From contig CM036762.1 of the NCBI GenBank assembly GCA_020796225.1, positions 49,629,407-49,693,406 on the forward strand: a DNA stretch of 64,000 nt, in the 5' to 3' direction. Positions 32,700 to 42,507 of the stretch are shown here, in pieces. The DNA is from Arion vulgaris. Its lineage: Eukaryota > Mollusca > Gastropoda > Stylommatophora > Arionidae. The notes below the pieces were generated by a model. That model was not told the origin of the DNA. It searched no databases and saw only the letters and a program-made list of their open reading frames with translations. A program made the translations under genes and the position numbers. Numbering within the stretch: the first letter of the stretch is position 1; the number at the start of each line of letters is the position of its first letter.

Positions 32700-33655
32700 C
32701 TAGTCCTTTCAAAATGACTACAGAAACTGGCAGAGCGTGTTCTTTCAGAGTCACAATGTGGATTCAGAGCTGGACGGTCAACAACTGACATGCTATTTAC
32801 TCTTCGACAACTGCAAGAGAAATGCAGAGAGCATAGAAAGCCATTGTTCATTACTTTCGTAGATCTGACAAAGGCATTTGACACGGTCAGTAGACCAGGA
32901 CTTTATAAAATATTAAAACATGTCGGCTTCCCCCAAAGTTGCTCCAACTGATCGTCTCCTTACATGATGGCATGAAAGCCAGTATACAGTTTGATGGAAG
33001 CACATCTGATAGCTTCGAGGATAAGAATGGAGTTAAACAGGGCTGTGTCCTTGCCCCCACTCTCTTTTGCATCTTCTTCGCAGTCTTGTTTCGCCACGCC
33101 TTCGGGAATGCTGATGGAGATGTTTTCATCCGCACGAGATCTGATGGCTCATTCTTCAACTTGGCTCGCTTGAGAGCCAAAACAAAAACAACAGAATTTC
33201 TTCTCAAGGAACTCCTTTTCGTTGACGATGCTGCCTTAGTTGCACACAGTGAGGCTACACTGCAGTCCCTTATAAATAATTTGGCAAGGGCGTGCGACCT
33301 ATTTTCTCTGAAGTGTCACCAAAAAACAGTGGTTTTATGTCAGGGAAATAATGCATCAACAAATATCACTTTAATGGTAACCATCTAGCTCCAGTTAAAA
33401 AATTCTGCTATCTTTGGTCTATAGTCACTGCCAGCTTTTCTCTTGATGAAGAAATCAACTCTCGAATTAATAGTGCGGCTACTAGATTCGGCAAACTATC
33501 AAAGAGAGTGTGGGACAACAAAATATTAACATTGCAGACGAAGATTCAAATATATCGAGCCTGTGTAATTAACTCTTTACTGTATGGCTCAGAAACATGG
33601 ACATCCTACTCAAGACGTGAAAGAAGACTTAACATCTTTCACATTCCTCTTCTCT
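32700..33655 (+). pseudogene. LINE reverse transcriptase (RTE/L2-like), frameshifted
   Basis: The frame from LAERVLSESQCGFRAGRSTT through motif A (FVDLTKAFD), motif B (GVKQGCVLAP) and motif C (FVDDAA) is recognisable with one frame change near 32,935. The catalytic Asp residues are present. The thumb continues as ACVINSLLYGSETWTSYSRR (about 33,570). It stops at about 33,655 against the oppositely oriented LINE, so the 3' end is missing. Confidence 0.82.
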
Positions 33656-33666
33656 TCGTTCCCGGC

Positions 33667-34859
33667 CTAGACTGATGAATCAATTTTTATCATTAATTTT
33701 ACTGTGGTTTTAAGGGACTCCGTTCCTCCGTACAGCTTTTCGCGAAGCTCTGTGTGTTGAGGCCATGACTCTTTCCTTATACCTGCTAACCGTTGACAGT
33801 CTTGCAGGACGTGTTCTGCCGTCATGTCTGCCTTTTTGCAGGGGCACAGACTAGTTGTGCCAATTTTAAGTTTATGGAATATGTGGGCTCGGAGCTTGTT
33901 GTGTCCGGTACGGAGGCGGAGTATGGCAACTTGTTCACTACGAGACAGACCATAGTATCCGTCGCTGTCTGTGTACTGAGGGTGATCTTTTTTCCATTTG
34001 CTTCTATAGTGCGAACCGATGGTTGTTCTGGCTTCCTCATAACTGATCTCGAGATCCGTCTGAGGTAGTTGCCCGCCTTCTTTAGCTAGTTTGTCGGCTG
34101 CTTCGTTTCCCTGACGTTGCAGTGTGACGGTATCCACTGGATGACGGTGCGTTTGAGTGAACTCGTTAGTTCAGCGAGGGACGTTTTGAGCTCATTCATC
34201 TCAGTTTTTCCAATGCATTTTAGTGCCGTGATAACCGATAGAGCATCAGTGAATATCACGACCTTGTTGCGTGTGGTGCTTCTTCTCTCCAAGATCATTT
34301 CGGCCACAGCTTTGATTGCCTCTGCCTCTGCTCGATAGTTATTCGAGTATTTGCCTGTGGCAATCGCTTTCGTGATCGTGACTTTCTTTGAGATTCCTCC
34401 TCCGCCATCGCTGATTGCGTTATTGGCCGACCCGTCCGTGTAGACGTGCGTCCACTCATTTTCAGGGTACTCTGATTCTATGTACTCTGCTATTTTTCTC
34501 TCGAGGTTTTTTTGCTCCCTTTTGTTCAGTATGCCTTGGATTAATTCCCTTAGTTCTGGCATTATGGTTTTCCATGGCGGGCACTTGTCGATTGCCGGGA
34601 TTGGTTTGGCTTTACATTTGAAAAGGACTGGATGGTCTGCAGTCAGTGCCTTAGAGATTCTAACGAAGCTAGATCTCTGTATTCTCCTCTTTCCGAATTC
34701 ATACATTCTTTCATGTATTGGTGAGATTCGAGCCGTTTGAGTTTTTCCGCAAGTACTAATACTTTTCTGTCCCTTCGATCCGTCATTGGTTGGATGCCGG
34801 TAATTGTCTCCATCGCCTTGATTGTCTCCATCGCTTTGCAAATTGCTTGTTAGATGCAT
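33667..34859 (-). pseudogene. LINE RNase H domain and C-terminal segment
   Basis: RNase H residues are visible: YTDGSANNAISDGGGGI (first Asp), NNYRAEAEAIKAVAEM (Glu), VVIFTDALSVI (second Asp), and QWIPSHCNV then, one frame later, NEAADKLAKEGG (final Asp). The Cys-His segment after it reads LRTGHNKLRAHIFHKL, CPCKKADMTAEHVLQDCQRL. A frameshift lies between HCNV and NEAAD (near 34,090-34,130). The earlier part (SLRH upstream of 34,640) is also shifted. Confidence 0.83.
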
Positions 34860-35003
34860 TGCTCCACGCTGCTATACCGTACTCTAGGATCGGTCGCACT
34901 CTACCAGCGTAAAGTGTCTTGAGAATTCTGGCGTTTGCTCCCACGTGGAACCTGCGAGTTTACGCATCATCGTGAACCTATGCCTCGCTTTTGCCGTAGC
35001 ATT

Positions 35004-35082
35004 TTCAATCTTGGTGCACCAAGTCAGCTTTCTGTCAAGAGTCACACTCGACAGAAAGCTGACTTGGTAGACCAAGATTGAG
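35004..35082. repeat. Inverted repeat, about 33-bp arms, 13-bp spacer
   Basis: CCAAGTCAGCTTTCTGTC at 35,019-35,036 is the exact reverse complement of 35,050-35,067, and the match extends outward to about 33 bp with a few mismatches. It lies within the LINE thumb region and duplicates the LINE sequence in inverted orientation. Confidence 0.9.
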
Positions 35083-35583
35083 CTGGTAGAGTGCGACTCC
35101 TAGGTACGTTGGGGTTTTGCACTCTGGAAGGTTCTGCTCATTGACTTTAAGCTTTATCTTGTAATCCTTGTTGTTCTGGGAGAACACAGTGTAAGTGGTC
35201 TTTGAAGGATTTATGTTCATATTCCACTTTTCTGACCAAATTTCAAGGTTGTTTAACGTAGATTGCAGTCGATTTTCTGCTGTGGGCATTGACTCTTCCC
35301 TAGCCCATATTGCCAGGTCGTCGGCATACACGGCAGAGTGTACTCGCTCTGGGAGGCATGTTGCAATGTCATTGACGAAGATTAGAAAGAGAGTCGGTGA
35401 AAGCACTCCTCCTTGGGGGACTCCTTGCTCTAGTGTGGACTTCATGTTTCTGTACCCCTGAACCTGAACTCTTGCTGTTCGGTTCTCTAGGTATCTATCG
35501 AGCCAGTTGTACATTCTGCCCTTTATGCCGAGGGTGAGGAGTTTCAGCCTTAGTTCTTCCTTCCAGACTGTGTCGAACGTCTG
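35035..35583 (-). pseudogene. LINE reverse transcriptase fragment
   Basis: An open frame of 159 codons carries NWLDRYLENRTARVQVQGYR, motif B GVPQGGVLSPTLF, motif C SAVYADDLAIWAREE, and the beginning of the thumb (NPSKTTYTVFS, PTYLGVALYQL). It ends at the inverted duplication, after which the normal continuation (VTLDRKLTWCTKIENATAKA) resumes in another frame. Confidence 0.85.
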
Positions 35584-35587
35584 TGTG

Positions 35588-35815
35588 TAAGCACGTTACC
35601 CCCACGCGGAGAATAGAACTAATACATTTGGTGAGAGATGTAAGCACGTTACCCTCACATGGAGAATGGAACTAATACATTTGGTGAGAGATGTAAGCAC
35701 GATACCCCCACTCGGAGAATGGAACTAATACATTTGGTGAGAGTTGTAAGCATGTTACCCTCACGCGGAGAATGGAACTAATACATTTGGTGAGAGTTGT
35801 AAGCACGTTACCCAC
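35588..35815. repeat. 53-bp satellite, 4-5 units
   Basis: Units contain GGAGAATGGAACTAATACAT and TTGGTGAGAG. Same family as 18,737-19,265 and 40,030-40,190. It probably belongs to the G5 unit, from which the LINEs at 29.2-35.6 kb have separated it. Confidence 0.85.
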
Positions 35816-36374
35816 ACGCCGAAGAGATTAAGAAAGACGGAAATGTAATAACAAGAACCTGGTTGAAGTTTCGAAGTTAAAAAAGGCTATATTTAATCTG
35901 TTATTAACACATTCAATACCGACTTAAACAAAACACGATGTAGCCGAATTAATTTCTGTTCATATTTTCATTCCGTTAATTTATATACAAATTAAGCTGT
36001 TATTTTCTTAATTCTCAATAAATTGTTTGTAATTAGATATTATTTTCTTGATATAAATAAATGGAATATTATAAAATAATAAAAGAAATGTTTTACCAAG
36101 ATGAAAGTGTTTATCACAGAAATTGTAGTATCAATAAAACTGTCAACTAACATCACTAATTGTATCGTCCCTACTATTATTTTAGTACTATTAAAAAAAA
36201 CACATACAAATAATGAAATATGTTATTTTATCTCTCCCTGTTATCACTTGACTTGTCAACACTGTCAGAACGCATGTATGATCTATTTAACAATTAGAAG
36301 AGTTGTACACATTTTATTTGGGACACATTCAATGATTGACATAGTAAAATGTTTACTTATATTACGTATAATGA
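35816..36374. other. Conserved array spacer
   Basis: Begins GCCGAAGAGATTAAGAAAGA and contains AACTAACATCACTAATTGTA. It matches 19,268-19,735 and about 40,440-40,860. No gene. Confidence 0.6.
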
Positions 36375-37064
36375 TTGAAAAATGATTGAAAGAACACCAA
36401 ACCAAGCAAACATACACATATATAGACAAAACCAGAGTAAAGCAAGTTTCTGAATTCAAATATTTAGAGAGAATTTTCACAAAGGACGGAAAACTCGATG
36501 GAGAAATAGAGACAAGGTGTCAAAAAGCAAGTGCAGTGACCTACCAGCTGGCACCATTACTACAACACCCAAAGATCAAGATGGAAGTGAAAAGACAGAT
36601 GATAAAAATATTTTCCTACCAACACTTAGTTACCAGTGCCAAACTTGGTCTCTTACAGCAACACATCACAGAAAGATCACCACATGTGAAATGAAATGCT
36701 TGAGGAAGGCAGTGGAGTCACCAGGAAAGACAGACTACGAAATGAGAACATCAGAAGCAGAGTGGGCATAACTTCATGCATCGAATACATAGAAAGACAA
36801 CAAATGCAGTGGTTTGGACATTTAGTGAGAATAAAATACAATCAACCACCAATAACAGCATACAATAAAAAGAGATCGGGTACTAGAGTTAAGGGAAGTC
36901 CAAGAAAAAGATGGATAGACAATATCAAGAACACACTACATAAACACGGATATAACACACGGGCGACTCATCTGGCCCTGGAACGCAAATTAAAGCTCCC
37001 ATCCCTACGCTTAACGGCAAGAGTGGACAGTCAACTACATCTTCCACCTGGGAATAGACAATAG
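36375..37064 (+). mobile_element. LINE RT C-terminal (thumb) fragment
   Basis: In shifting + frames the sequence reads VKQVSEFKYLERIFTKDGKL, then TYQCQTWSLTATH (the family's YGSETW position) and VGITSCIEYIERQQMQWFGH, ending GSPRKRWIDNIKNTLHKHGY. This is the typical end of an RTE/L2-like LINE ORF2. At least two frameshifts are present, and no RT core is found upstream. Confidence 0.78.
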
Positions 37065-37084
37065 ACAAAAGTGAAAAAAAACCG

Positions 37085-37743
37085 ATAAATTTAATCAAAT
37101 TAACAAACTCTACTAAACTCTCGTCCGGACAACGATGTAGAAATATATAAACTTGCTGTAGATTAAAAACCTGAAATTGGATCAGAATTCATCTCTGGGC
37201 TACTTGGTTGAGATCAAAATGTAGTGACAACGTTTTTTCGCGACAAAAAGTGAGAGCTTTTATAAACGCCATATGGCACGCTCAAAAACACTTAAACAAG
37301 CTCCGAGCAGCTTTCATTCGAAAGAATGAGACGATCGGAGTTTTCTCGCTCAACCGTACTGGGTCAACTCGTTTGGGCACTAAAATGTAGGCCTCCTCCT
37401 CCTACCTCCCTTCCCTAAAGTAAAAATAAACAATGCATGGCGCAGTGTGTAGCAGTTTGGTTATTTTAATTGACAATCTTGGCGAGCCCTTCGCTGTTGG
37501 TGTGGAATGAGTTAATAAATCAGTATTTGTATCATAGGACATTAAATTCTATTTAAGTTTTAATACATCACTTTCAACTTAAAACCAAATCTTTTTTTTT
37601 ACCGACTTTCAACTTAACATCGGTGTTTTATTTTCATCATATCTGGACAAGTTGACCATACAAAAAATGAAAACTATAAACAAATTTCTTTCGGTTAATT
37701 CAGTTATTATTACAGCAGAGTTATAAATGTGTGGTCTTTCTTG
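37085..37743. other. No gene; short dispersed repeat and array spacer
   Basis: About 37,431-37,500 (CAATGCATGGCGCAGTGTGT onward) matches 41,142-41,212. From about 37,555 (ACATCACTTTCAACTTAAAA) the sequence is array spacer also seen before G1, G5 and G8. Confidence 0.5.
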
Positions 37744-37751
37744 AACATGAT

Positions 37752-38173
37752 GATCATCATCATCAAATAACTTGTCCTGAGCAGAACTTTGCCACCCCAA
37801 CAGTCCTCCGGAATTTATCTCTCTCAAAGGCCAGATGTCCTGCCTCTGCAGCCGTCATGTTCAAACCATCAATTACATCCTGAATCCATCATCTCCGTGG
37901 TCTTTCTCTTCTTCTCTTTGCCTGTATGCCTCCTTCCATGATGGTCTTCTCCAGCCCTTCATGTCTTTTTATATGTCCAACATCTCTCAATTTTCTCTTT
38001 CTTATTTGTAGCATCAGCCAGTTTTCTTTGATTTTGAGTTCTTTCTGGATAGATCTATTTGTTCTCTTCTCTGTTCAAGATATACGAAGGACTCTTCTGT
38101 AACACTTATATTCAAAAGCACATATATGTTTCTCCACTGCTTTATTAAATGTCCATGCTTCACACCCATACGC
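37752..38173 (-). mobile_element. LINE 3'-end fragment with 8-bp target duplication
   Basis: Same element tail and same insertion as 19,858-20,258. AACATGAT flanks it at 37,744-37,751 and 38,174-38,181. The minus strand again encodes the basic RRRRPRR..WIQD-type C-terminus. This copy keeps about 30 bp at its right end that the G3 copy has lost. Confidence 0.82.
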
Positions 38174-38181
38174 AACATGAT

Positions 38182-38801
38182 CAGTGATTCAATATTTTAT
38201 GATAATGTGAGAGTGCATGACCTCACGCCTCTATTGGAGCAAAAATAAAAATATTATGACAGTACCAGCGTTAATGTTTAGAGACAGAGGTAAAGCATTG
38301 ATCTCTGCGTAGGGTACGCCCACTTTTTTTGATTGGAAGAAATCGATCATAGACAACAGAATCAAGCATACCAACTAACACTAATAGCAGCTAGCAATAT
38401 ATGTTATCGCACTCAAGATAAAATCAATCTTACAGTCGGCATATCAGGTATGTTTCAAACCAAATCTGCCGAAACCTCTACTCTGTCGAAAATTGAACGA
38501 TTTTGAATAAATAACATTCAACCATCATTGAAATATCTTCTAACTTATCTAAAAGCAAGTGAACAATAATGTACTATTTGTTATTGAAGATTACAAATAT
38601 TAGTATTAACAATTTTAAGATTTTGTTTGTGTTAAAAAAATAAAATAAAATAAAACAATATTAGTTATTTATTATTCACAATTCTCGAATATTTAAGAAG
38701 AAAAATATATATCCATGACAACCTACATTGGAAAAATGAAATATTCAGACAATCATTGATGAACAAGATTCAAGTTGTAATGTTTGAAACTGTGAACCAA
38801 C
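38182..38801. promoter_or_regulatory. 5' conserved block of GPCR G6
   Basis: Starts at about 38,186 (GATTCAATATTTTATGATAA), then ACGCCCACTTTTTTTG, CTAACACTAATAGCAGC, AATAAATAACATTCAACC and the leader ATGTTTGAAACTGTGAACC. Closest to G3. Confidence 0.55.
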
Positions 38802-39731
38802 ATGAATACGAGTTTGTCCGAGTTGAAGTTTTGTTACATGTTCACATGGATAGATATTGTTTATTTAATTGTTGGAATAATTGTCGTTTTCGAGAATGTT
38901 TTGATGATATTTATAATATTACGGACACGAAGACTTCACAACATCGCAAACATTTTCATAACATCTTTAGCTGTGTCAGATCTGATCGTTGGATTACTGA
39001 ATAGTTTGTCTGGCATCGTTTTAGTTGCAATTGGCTTTGCCAAATTCTCAAAGAATGTGATATTTATATTGAATACAAATAATTCAGGAATGATACTCTG
39101 TTCGTATCTTCACATGACATTGATTGCTATTGAGCGTTATGTTTACATCGCTTACCCTTACTTTCATTCTAGACAAATCACGGAAAAGGTTATTATGAAA
39201 TGTGTACTCGGTGTATGGACTCTAGTCATACTTGCTGCAACAATATCAATTGTTTTTCAGAACGGTGAGAACTTTTGTCTACATGGAAATTTTGAATCTC
39301 ACGGATTTGTATATTTTAGCTACTTAATGAGTGTATTACTTCTTATTGCAATTTGTTCAGTGTATTTCAAAATAGTGTCTTTATCGTTGAAACATCGACG
39401 ATCAATTGCTACCTTCAATGAAGCTGTATTGAATTCTGGATCTTCAAACAACACAGTCAACACCAGAATAAGCACTGAAAGATGGGTACACATGATACAA
39501 TCTATTCGTTTCTTCTTAGTGATGACAGGTTCCTTAGTTGTAATGACAATTCCTGCGACAGTTTGTATTTTGATTAACATGCTAAGTAAGAATACTAATC
39601 AAAGTGTCATCAATACGATTATATATATTCCAACCTTACATTCGGGAGTCAATTTATTTATAAACATTTTCATGAACAATGATTTCAAACAAGCAATCAA
39701 AAAATGTTTTCATTGTGAAACTGTCAGCTAA
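38802..39731 (+). CDS. GPCR G6, rhodopsin-class orphan receptor
   Basis: Intronless, 309 residues. From TM1 to the start of ICL2 it is almost identical to G7 (LLNSLSGIVLVAIGFAKF, ILNTNNSGMILCSYLHMT). Its ICL2-TM4-ECL2 follows G3 (EKVIMKCVLGVWTLVILAAT, QNGENFCLHGNFE). Its TM5 (SYLMSVLLLIAICSVYF) follows G1 and G2, so the gene is a mosaic. N1.50, D2.50, IERY and W4.50 are present. Position 3.31 is Asn, with no Cys before TM3. ECL2 has one Cys. TM7 is GVNLFINIFMNNDFK. ICL3 carries a QSIR variant of KSIR. Ligand unknown. Confidence 0.93.
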   Translation: MNTSLSELKFCYMFTWIDIVYLIVGIIVVFENVLMIFIILRTRRLHNIANIFITSLAVSDLIVGLLNSLSGIVLVAIGFAKFSKNVIFILNTNNSGMILCSYLHMTLIAIERYVYIAYPYFHSRQITEKVIMKCVLGVWTLVILAATISIVFQNGENFCLHGNFESHGFVYFSYLMSVLLLIAICSVYFKIVSLSLKHRRSIATFNEAVLNSGSSNNTVNTRISTERWVHMIQSIRFFLVMTGSLVVMTIPATVCILINMLSKNTNQSVINTIIYIPTLHSGVNLFINIFMNNDFKQAIKKCFHCETVS

Positions 39732-40029
39732 TTTGTGACTAGAAAATATTACATTTAATGACGTAATATTTTCCAAGTTTTTTCATTTGGTTTCATGTGT
39801 TACAGATACGATATCACGAAAATAGTCGATAGCAGGCGTCACTCTATAATAATCACGAATATCGCAAAAAAAAAAAAAAAAAATGAATACAACATGAAAT
39901 CACAAAAAAATATAATTATAATTCATCCTAGCTTGTATTTTGTATTAACAGCGTTTGATATGTTCTTCTCCATAGGACTGGAAACTTGGTTTTACTTAAA
40001 TTGAAATTAAGGTTCTCTGGAAAAATATA
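39732..40029. other. GPCR G6 3' flank
   Basis: Shared flank (TTTCATTTGGTTTCATGTGT, GATACGATATCACGAAAATA) with a poly-A run at about 39,867. No gene. Confidence 0.65.
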
Positions 40030-40190
40030 TCGATCGCTCCACGCAGAGAACATAACGAATACCTTTGGTGAGAGATGAAGCAGCTTGCATCCACGTAGAG
40101 AACAGACAGAATGACATCTTTGGTAAGGAATGAATCACCTTGCCTCCACGCAGAGAACAGAACTAGTATCTTTGGTAGGCACATTACCTA
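40030..40190. repeat. 53-bp satellite, about 3 diverged units
   Basis: Three units contain CCACGCAGAGAACA and CTTTGGT. Same family and same position after the gene as at 18,737-19,265. The small copy number shows contraction, or less expansion, in this unit. Confidence 0.8.
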
Positions 40191-40278
40191 CATGCTACTG
40201 ATATTCAGAAAGAAGGAAAGGACAACTTCACGAAATTAGGGAAAGTTTCGAATTTAGTGGAAACAACTAATAACTTCT

Positions 40279-40450
40279 TATCCTTCTTCTTCAGCGATCG
40301 CTGGTCATGCGCTTAATTTATTGTGGACCACAAACTGGGCAGTTAACTTCTGGTCTGTCAGGTTTCTCCAAAGCTTAGTTGTCAGGTCGACTGGATGTAA
40401 CCACATGTTGCTTCTCATCTCACCCAGGATAGGACAATCTTGCAGGACTA
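40279..40450 (-). mobile_element. 3'-end fragment of an RNase H-bearing LINE
   Basis: The minus strand matches the family end at 4860-5117 and 12,040-12,357, starting in the ..CPxL..ELR region and ending in a CTTCTTCTTC tail on the given strand. It splits the shared spacer (GAAACAACTAATA, then GAATTATATAACAATGAAAT). Confidence 0.75.
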
Positions 40451-40872
40451 TCTAACAGAATTATATAACAATGAAATACTAGACAAAAAGGGAAAAATGA
40501 AATACATTGTTAAACGAGTTTAGCTTGACTCGTGACGAGAAATTACCCTCTGTTTTATTTGTTATTAACACATCCATTAGAGAATTGAAAAAAACATATT
40601 GTTACAAAATTAATTTCTGTTTACATTTTCATTTCTTAGATTTATATACAAATTAAGTTGTTATTTTCTTAGTTCTCAATAAATTGTTTGTAATTCGATA
40701 TTATTTTCTTGATATAAATAAATGGAATATTACAAAATAATAAAAGTAATGTTTTACCAAGTTGAAAGTGTTTATCACAGAAATTGTAGTATCAATAAAA
40801 CTGTCAACTAACAACACTAATTGTATCGTCACTACTATTATTTGAGTATTATCAACATATTATCGATGAACA
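40451..40872. other. Conserved array spacer
   Basis: GAATTATATAACAATGAAAT, ACGAGTTTAGCTTGACTCG and AACTAACAACACTAATTGTA match the spacers after G2 and G5. No gene. Confidence 0.6.
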
Positions 40873-41030
40873 GGAGGACTGCAGTAAAACTATGTAGCGA
40901 TGGCGAAACACGTAAAAACAAAGTTTTGTAGTTTTTCCAAATACAAAAACAAGAACTGTACACAGCAACGTTTCGACCAAAAGTCCTTTATCAAGCAATG
41001 GATACAACAGAAGTGAGAAATTAATTTCTT
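40873..41030 (-). mobile_element. Penelope-like element, 3' tail only (copy 3)
   Basis: On the minus strand the sequence follows the 3' tails of copies 1 and 2, including TTGCTTGATAAAGGACTTTT and GGTCGAAACGTTGC. It lacks any coding sequence, consistent with extreme 5' truncation. Confidence 0.82.
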
Positions 41031-41224
41031 ACACTTCACAGAACATATAGAATCAGACAGTAAATTCATAATGGCCATAAAACCCTCTAGATATTTTGCA
41101 AGACTGCCAGGTAGGCCCCTAATAAAAAAGTTAGATGAAACAATGCATGTCGCAGTGTGCAGCAGTTTGGTTATTTTAATTGACATTCTTGGCGCACCCT
41201 GCGCTGTTGTATATTGTCATTGTT
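41031..41224. repeat. Second copy of a dispersed ~70-bp repeat
   Basis: About 41,142-41,212 (CAATGCATGTCGCAGTGTGC onward, through TTGGTTATTTTAATTGACAT) matches 37,431-37,500. Its origin is unknown. The rest of this stretch holds nothing I recognise. Confidence 0.6.
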
Positions 41225-42507
41225 TTTGTAATTTGTAAAACTCGTGTCCTTTATAGGACGTTGCTCACTTTGCAGCACTTCTGAAATTCACTCTATCTCT
41301 AGCCAGTTCACCCACATCGCCGATGGTCATATTTATGGTTTCTTTAATATCTTGTAGCCATCTTCTTCTTGGTCTGCCTCTGCATCTTGGGACCCTGGAC
41401 CCCAATATTGTTTTCTCCAGGCCATCGTGACGCTTGATGTGGCCAAAGTATATAATTTATGTGAATAGTATATTGTTTATCAGCCAATTGTCTTTAACAT
41501 TCAATTCTTTCAGGACATCAGTGTTCTTCCCTTTTCTGTCCATGGTATTCGTAGGATCTTTCTGTAGCATTTCGTTTCGAAGGACTGGATTTTCGTTTAT
41601 GTTTGTGTAATGGTCTATGATTTACAACCATAAGTAGCCACTGGAAAAATGCGTGTTCTCAGTATTGTTAAGTTTAATATTTTGCTGGTGCCTTCCACAT
41701 GTTCTTCATAGTGTTTAACTTCCTGATTGCTATTGTCAATCTTCAAGAGATCTCTTTGGAGAATGTGCCGTTATTGCTGATTACTGCGCCCAGGTATTAT
41801 TGTTAACTATTGCGCCCAAGTATTCGTATCTCTCTACACTTTGAAGTTCTTCATTGTTTATTTGAATGTTAGGTGAGCCTTTTGCTTTGTCAGTTCACAT
41901 TATTTTTTGTGTGTGTATAAATGTTGGTTTTCGCAATGTCTCTGGGTCGTCATGAACCAAACCCTCTTTGCTGGTTATAATAATACTGTGTCGTCTGCGT
42001 ATCTAAACTCTGGTATGGATTTGCAACATATAGTGAAAGGGTGGTAGTTTACATAGTTGGCGTCTTTCTTTACATTCATCTTAATGATCTCAGCATATAT
42101 GTTGAATTAGTATGGGGACAGAAGTATGGGGTCAGAAGTATGGGGACAGAAGTATGGGGTCAGAAGTATGGGGACATAACTATGGGGACAGAAGTATGGG
42201 GACAGAATACATCCCTGTCTTACCCCTTTTGAATCTCGAACCATTCAGCTATTTCGCCTCCTATTTTAATGGTTGCCTGTTGCTCGTGGTTTAAAGATTC
42301 TATGAGTTGTATTATGTATGTTGCAACCACATTTTCTGATGTTGTATATGGTCGAAAGCCTTGCTGTAGTCTATGAAACATGCATGCAGGTCTATGTTGT
42401 ATTCTCTGCATTTCTCGATAATGAGTGCCATGCTGCAAATATGGTCTCTAGTGCCTCTATCTCTTCTGAAACCTGCTTGCGCTTCATGTATTTGAAGAAG
42501 ACTAGCG
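41225..42507 (-). mobile_element. RTE/L2-like LINE, RT motif A to 3' end
   Basis: The minus strand runs from LHVCFIDYSKAFDHIQHQ (motif A, about 42,390) through ESLNHEQQATIKIGGEIAEW and motif B GVRQGCILSPY (about 42,215). It ends with PRCRGRPRRRWLQDIKETIN, MTIGDVGELARDRVNF at about 41,390-41,280. A 14-bp minisatellite sits right after motif B. Frameshifts are frequent. The truncated 5' end abuts the first base of the G7 5' block. Confidence 0.8.
42112..42209. repeat. 14-bp minisatellite, 7 units, at RT motif B
   Basis: Units of ATGGGGACAGAAGT or ATGGGGTCAGAAGT, with one ACATAACT variant, occur seven times. On the LINE strand they repeat the codons just after LSP of motif B. Seven units make 98 bp, which shifts the frame. 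Confidence 0.9.

Larger units (their letters stand above)
29206..33655 (+). mobile_element. RTE/L2-like LINE, 5'-truncated, carrying a giant internal minisatellite
   Basis: The + strand encodes pre-RT sequence (ALIYYKKNSSQSSKDRLH, CANKYWSNLCSSIQNAADM, about 29,580-29,720). The 37-bp array follows, then WVEHYSNLYLMKKPAN directly after it and NGKASGLDNIPAEILK (about 32,360). The RT is motif A FVDLTKAFDTV (about 32,855), motif B GVKQGCVLAPTLF (about 33,030) and motif C FVDDAALVAH (about 33,220), then a thumb (about 33,400-33,620). The endonuclease is absent. It separates the 3' flank of G5 from the satellite and spacer now at 35.6-36.4 kb. Confidence 0.85.
33665..35583 (-). mobile_element. RNase H-bearing LINE, RT to C-terminus
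   Basis: On the minus strand the element starts in the middle of motif A (FDTVWKEELRL, about 35,575). It runs through motif B (GVPQGGVLSPTLF), motif C (VYADDLAIW), the thumb, RNase H and a C-terminal Cys motif, ending near 33,667. A local inverted duplication (35,004-35,082) breaks the thumb. The other short copies of this type of end (4.9, 12.1, 40.3 kb) show that related elements were active here. Confidence 0.85.
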
